Part shown: positions 61,988 to 64,000 of the stretch, in pieces
Layout of the letters: the number at the start of each line of letters is the position of its first letter
Position numbering within the stretch: position 1 is the stretch's first letter
Origin: Luteitalea sp. TBR-22
Lineage (GTDB): Bacteria > Acidobacteriota > Vicinamibacteria > Vicinamibacterales > Vicinamibacteraceae
DNA length: 64,000 nt
Direction: 5' to 3'
Assembly (NCBI RefSeq): GCF_016865485.1
Contig: NZ_AP024452.1
Coordinates: 1,262,501 to 1,326,500 of the forward strand
Position numbers and translations under genes: made by a program
The notes under the pieces: generated by a model
The model's input: only the letters and a program-made list of their open reading frames with translations
What the model was told of the DNA's origin: nothing
The model's database searches: none

Positions 61988-63946
61988 ATGCAGTGGTTCA
62001 AGAACCAGAAGATGGCCGTCAAGCTGACGCTCGGTTTCGGCGTCAGCTTCATCCTCACGCTGGTCGTGGGCGTCATGGCGCTCCGCAGCCTGTCGACGGT
62101 CAAGGATCTCAACAACGTGATGTACCAGAATCACGCGTTGGGCATCGCGCACATCAAGGAAGCCAACATCTCGGTGGTCCGCGCCTCGCGCGCCCTCCGC
62201 AACGCGATCATCGACGACGCGGTCGCCGACAAGCAGAAGCGCTGGGACGACGCCAGGAAGTACCGCGTCGAGTTCGCGGCGGCGATGGAGAAGTTCGACA
62301 AGACGATCGTGTCCGAGGAGGTCCGCAAGCAGAGCCGCGAGGCGCAGGAGAAGTTCAAGGAAGTGTCCGACGGCCAGGACGTCGCCTTCGAGTTGACGAT
62401 TTCGGGCAAGGCCGACGAGGCCAAGGAGATGCTCAAGAGCCTGCGTGCGCAGGCCGACGAGATCGACAAGATCGTCGACACGATCGAGGCCGACAAGATG
62501 AAGCGCCTCGAGGCGGCCGCCGACGAGATCGACAGCACCTACACCAGCACGCGCTCGACGCTGATCGGCATCATCGCGACGTGCATGGGCCTCACCGTCC
62601 TGCTGATCTGGACGATCGCGCGCCTCATCACCAGGCCGCTCGGTGAGACGGTCAGCGTGCTGCAGCACGTCGCCAAGGCCGACTTCAGCGAGACCATCAA
62701 GCTCGACACCCACGACGAGATCGGCGACCTGGCGCGCGCCACCAACGCCGCCATCACCCAGATCAAGGACGCGCTGGGCAACGTGCGGTCGGCGGCCGAG
62801 GCGATGGCCAAGGGCGACTTCAGCGTCGAGGTGCGCAAGGACCTGCCCGGCGAGCTCGGCGTGATGGCCAATGCGCTGGGCACCGGCCTGACGTCGCTGC
62901 GCGGCGCCGTCGCCAACGTGCGCGAGGCCTCGCAGGGCCTGGCCAACGGCGACCTGACGATCGCGGTCCGCAGCGACCTGCCGGGCGAGCTCGGCGTGAT
63001 GGCCGCGGCCCTGAACGAGGCGGTGACCAAGCTGCGCCAGGCGATGAGCGACGTGCGCGAGACCGCCAATGCGGTGGCCTCGTCGGCCGACCAGCTCGCG
63101 GCGGCCTCGCAGGAGATCTCGAGCGGCGCGCAGGAGCAGGCCAGCAGCCTCGAGGAGACGGCAGCCAGCCTCGAGGAGATGACGGCGACGATCAAGCAGA
63201 ATGCCGACAACGCACAGCAGGCCAGCCAGCTGGCCGGCGGGGCGCGCAGCACGGCCGAGGACGGCGGCCAGGTGGTGAGCGAGGCGGTGCAGGCGATGAG
63301 CGCCATCAACGACTCGTCCAAGAAGATCGCCGACATCATCACGACGATCGACGAGATCGCCTTCCAGACCAACCTCCTCGCCCTGAACGCGGCAGTGGAA
63401 GCGGCGCGGGCCGGCGAGCAGGGCCGCGGCTTCGCGGTGGTCGCGGCCGAAGTCCGCAACCTGGCGCAGCGCAGCGCGACGGCCGCCAAGGAGATCAAGG
63501 ACCTGATCTCCGACTCGACGCGCAAGGTCGAGGCCGGATCGGCGCTGGTCAACGCCTCGGGCAAGACGCTCAACGAGATCGTCGCCGCCGTCAAGCGCGT
63601 CACCGACATCGTCGCCGAGATCGCCGCGGCGAGCCGCGAGCAGTCCTCGGGCATCGAGCAGGTCAACAAGGCCGTCACGCAGATGGATCAGGTGACGCAG
63701 GCCAACGCCTCGCAGACCGAGGAGATGTCGGGCACGTCCGAGTCGCTCTCGGGCGAGGCCGGCAAGCTGCAGGGGCTGGTGCGCCGCTTCAAGCTCGGCG
63801 AGGAGGCGATGGCCGAACAGCAGCGCCCCGCGGCGCGCAAGCCCGTGGCGATGATGAGCCGCAAGCCAGCCGCCGGCCGCCGTCCGCAGGCGCCGACCTC
63901 CGGCACGGCCGCGCTCGCGCTCGACAACGAGTTCCAGGAGTTTTGA
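61988..63946 (+). CDS. Methyl-accepting chemotaxis protein
   Basis: A 652-residue inner-membrane receptor. TM1 is at about residues 12-32; a four-helix-bundle sensor (about 35-190, 4HB_MCP type) faces the periplasm; TM2 is at about 193-213. A HAMP domain is followed by two further HAMP-like repeats, each with 'G(D/N)F/L.....[10 protein letters not shown]'. The signalling hairpin is at about 400-600, with the tip '[51 protein letters not shown]'. The C-terminal 'NEFQEF' fits the loose CheR-docking pattern (aromatic-x-x-aromatic). GGAAGGAG precedes the ATG. Confidence 0.94.
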   Translation: MQWFKNQKMAVKLTLGFGVSFILTLVVGVMALRSLSTVKDLNNVMYQNHALGIAHIKEANISVVRASRALRNAIIDDAVADKQKRWDDARKYRVEFAAAMEKFDKTIVSEEVRKQSREAQEKFKEVSDGQDVAFELTISGKADEAKEMLKSLRAQADEIDKIVDTIEADKMKRLEAAADEIDSTYTSTRSTLIGIIATCMGLTVLLIWTIARLITRPLGETVSVLQHVAKADFSETIKLDTHDEIGDLARATNAAITQIKDALGNVRSAAEAMAKGDFSVEVRKDLPGELGVMANALGTGLTSLRGAVANVREASQGLANGDLTIAVRSDLPGELGVMAAALNEAVTKLRQAMSDVRETANAVASSADQLAAASQEISSGAQEQASSLEETAASLEEMTATIKQNADNAQQASQLAGGARSTAEDGGQVVSEAVQAMSAINDSSKKIADIITTIDEIAFQTNLLALNAAVEAARAGEQGRGFAVVAAEVRNLAQRSATAAKEIKDLISDSTRKVEAGSALVNASGKTLNEIVAAVKRVTDIVAEIAAASREQSSGIEQVNKAVTQMDQVTQANASQTEEMSGTSESLSGEAGKLQGLVRRFKLGEEAMAEQQRPAARKPVAMMSRKPAAGRRPQAPTSGTAALALDNEFQEF

Positions 63947-63975
63947 ACGCTCGTCATCGAGTGGAGGGCTGAGCC

Positions 63976-64000
63976 ATGACGACACAGCAGGCAGTGGACC
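63976..64000 (+). CDS. Start of a gene, probably CheW
   Basis: An ATG at 63976, 8 bp after GGAGGG, opens a frame (M-T-T-Q-Q-A-V-D) that runs off the window. In this operon context the next gene is most often cheW, but only eight codons are visible. Confidence 0.4.

Overview
The window is about 70% G+C with tightly packed genes, frequent GTG starts and a few TTG starts. Gene content (a DUF1593 glycan-active protein, secreted Gfo/Idh/MocA oxidoreductases, a 3-keto-disaccharide hydrolase, a secreted enolase-superfamily enzyme, SelO, a UPF0104 membrane protein) and the spacer repeats suggest an environmental Gram-negative chemoheterotroph. Acidobacteriota, class Vicinamibacteria (Luteitalea-like), is my best guess. 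This is inferred from protein character, not from a marker-gene search. No phage, insertion sequence or CRISPR array is visible.

Layout. 1-15.2 kb: an ApbE end, ribokinase, a DUF1593 protein, a putative zinc protease, two Gfo/Idh/MocA oxidoreductases (4.7 and 14.1 kb), a CBS-domain protein, a gamma-glutamyltransferase lipoprotein, SelO with a DUF3072 gene, a lone ABC ATPase and a Na+/H+ antiporter. 15.2-18.2 kb: a palindromic repeat array, a small winged-helix regulator, an isocitrate dehydrogenase and a carbonic-anhydrase-like protein with an altered active site. 18.2-28.3 kb: two hybrid histidine kinases around a glutaredoxin-DUF2892 fusion and glgB, then a GH3 glycosidase and a YihY/BrkB membrane protein. 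28.4-35.4 kb: a LysM protein, a cupin/JmjC-like protein with an HxA motif, a LigD-type polymerase facing an ATP-dependent DNA ligase, DinB and a SNF2/RapA-type helicase.

35.4-39.1 kb is the most disturbed part: a YdeI/OmdA gene remnant, an NmrA/AraC divergent pair, repeats derived from a tRNA-Ser tail beside tRNA-Ser(GGA), and a truncated brnT next to brnA. 39.1-48.9 kb: a sigma-54 activator diverging from a metallo-beta-lactamase-fold protein, with palindrome and -24/-12 promoter visible; DUF1080 and enolase-superfamily enzymes; and a TetR gene diverging from an SDR gene over two operators. 49.1-57.5 kb: the conserved ffs-dnaX-ybaB-recR housekeeping block, a TIGR04282 transferase, UPF0104, M24 peptidase and TIM-barrel isomerase genes, and an ArsR regulator. 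58.1 kb to the end: a chemotaxis-type operon (soluble MCP-like protein, STAS, CheY, CheA, membrane MCP, probably CheW).

The most striking structure not explained by genes is a set of about a dozen spacers, each filled with degenerate tandem repeats of a 7-bp unit. The unit differs at each locus, and several arrays start exactly at a stop codon. A second family of palindromes (core GTAGCCGTCG... or GTAGGCGTCGAC...) forms an inverted array at 15.25-15.46 kb, recurs singly elsewhere, and at 52.9-53.0 kb supplies the 3' ends of two genes.
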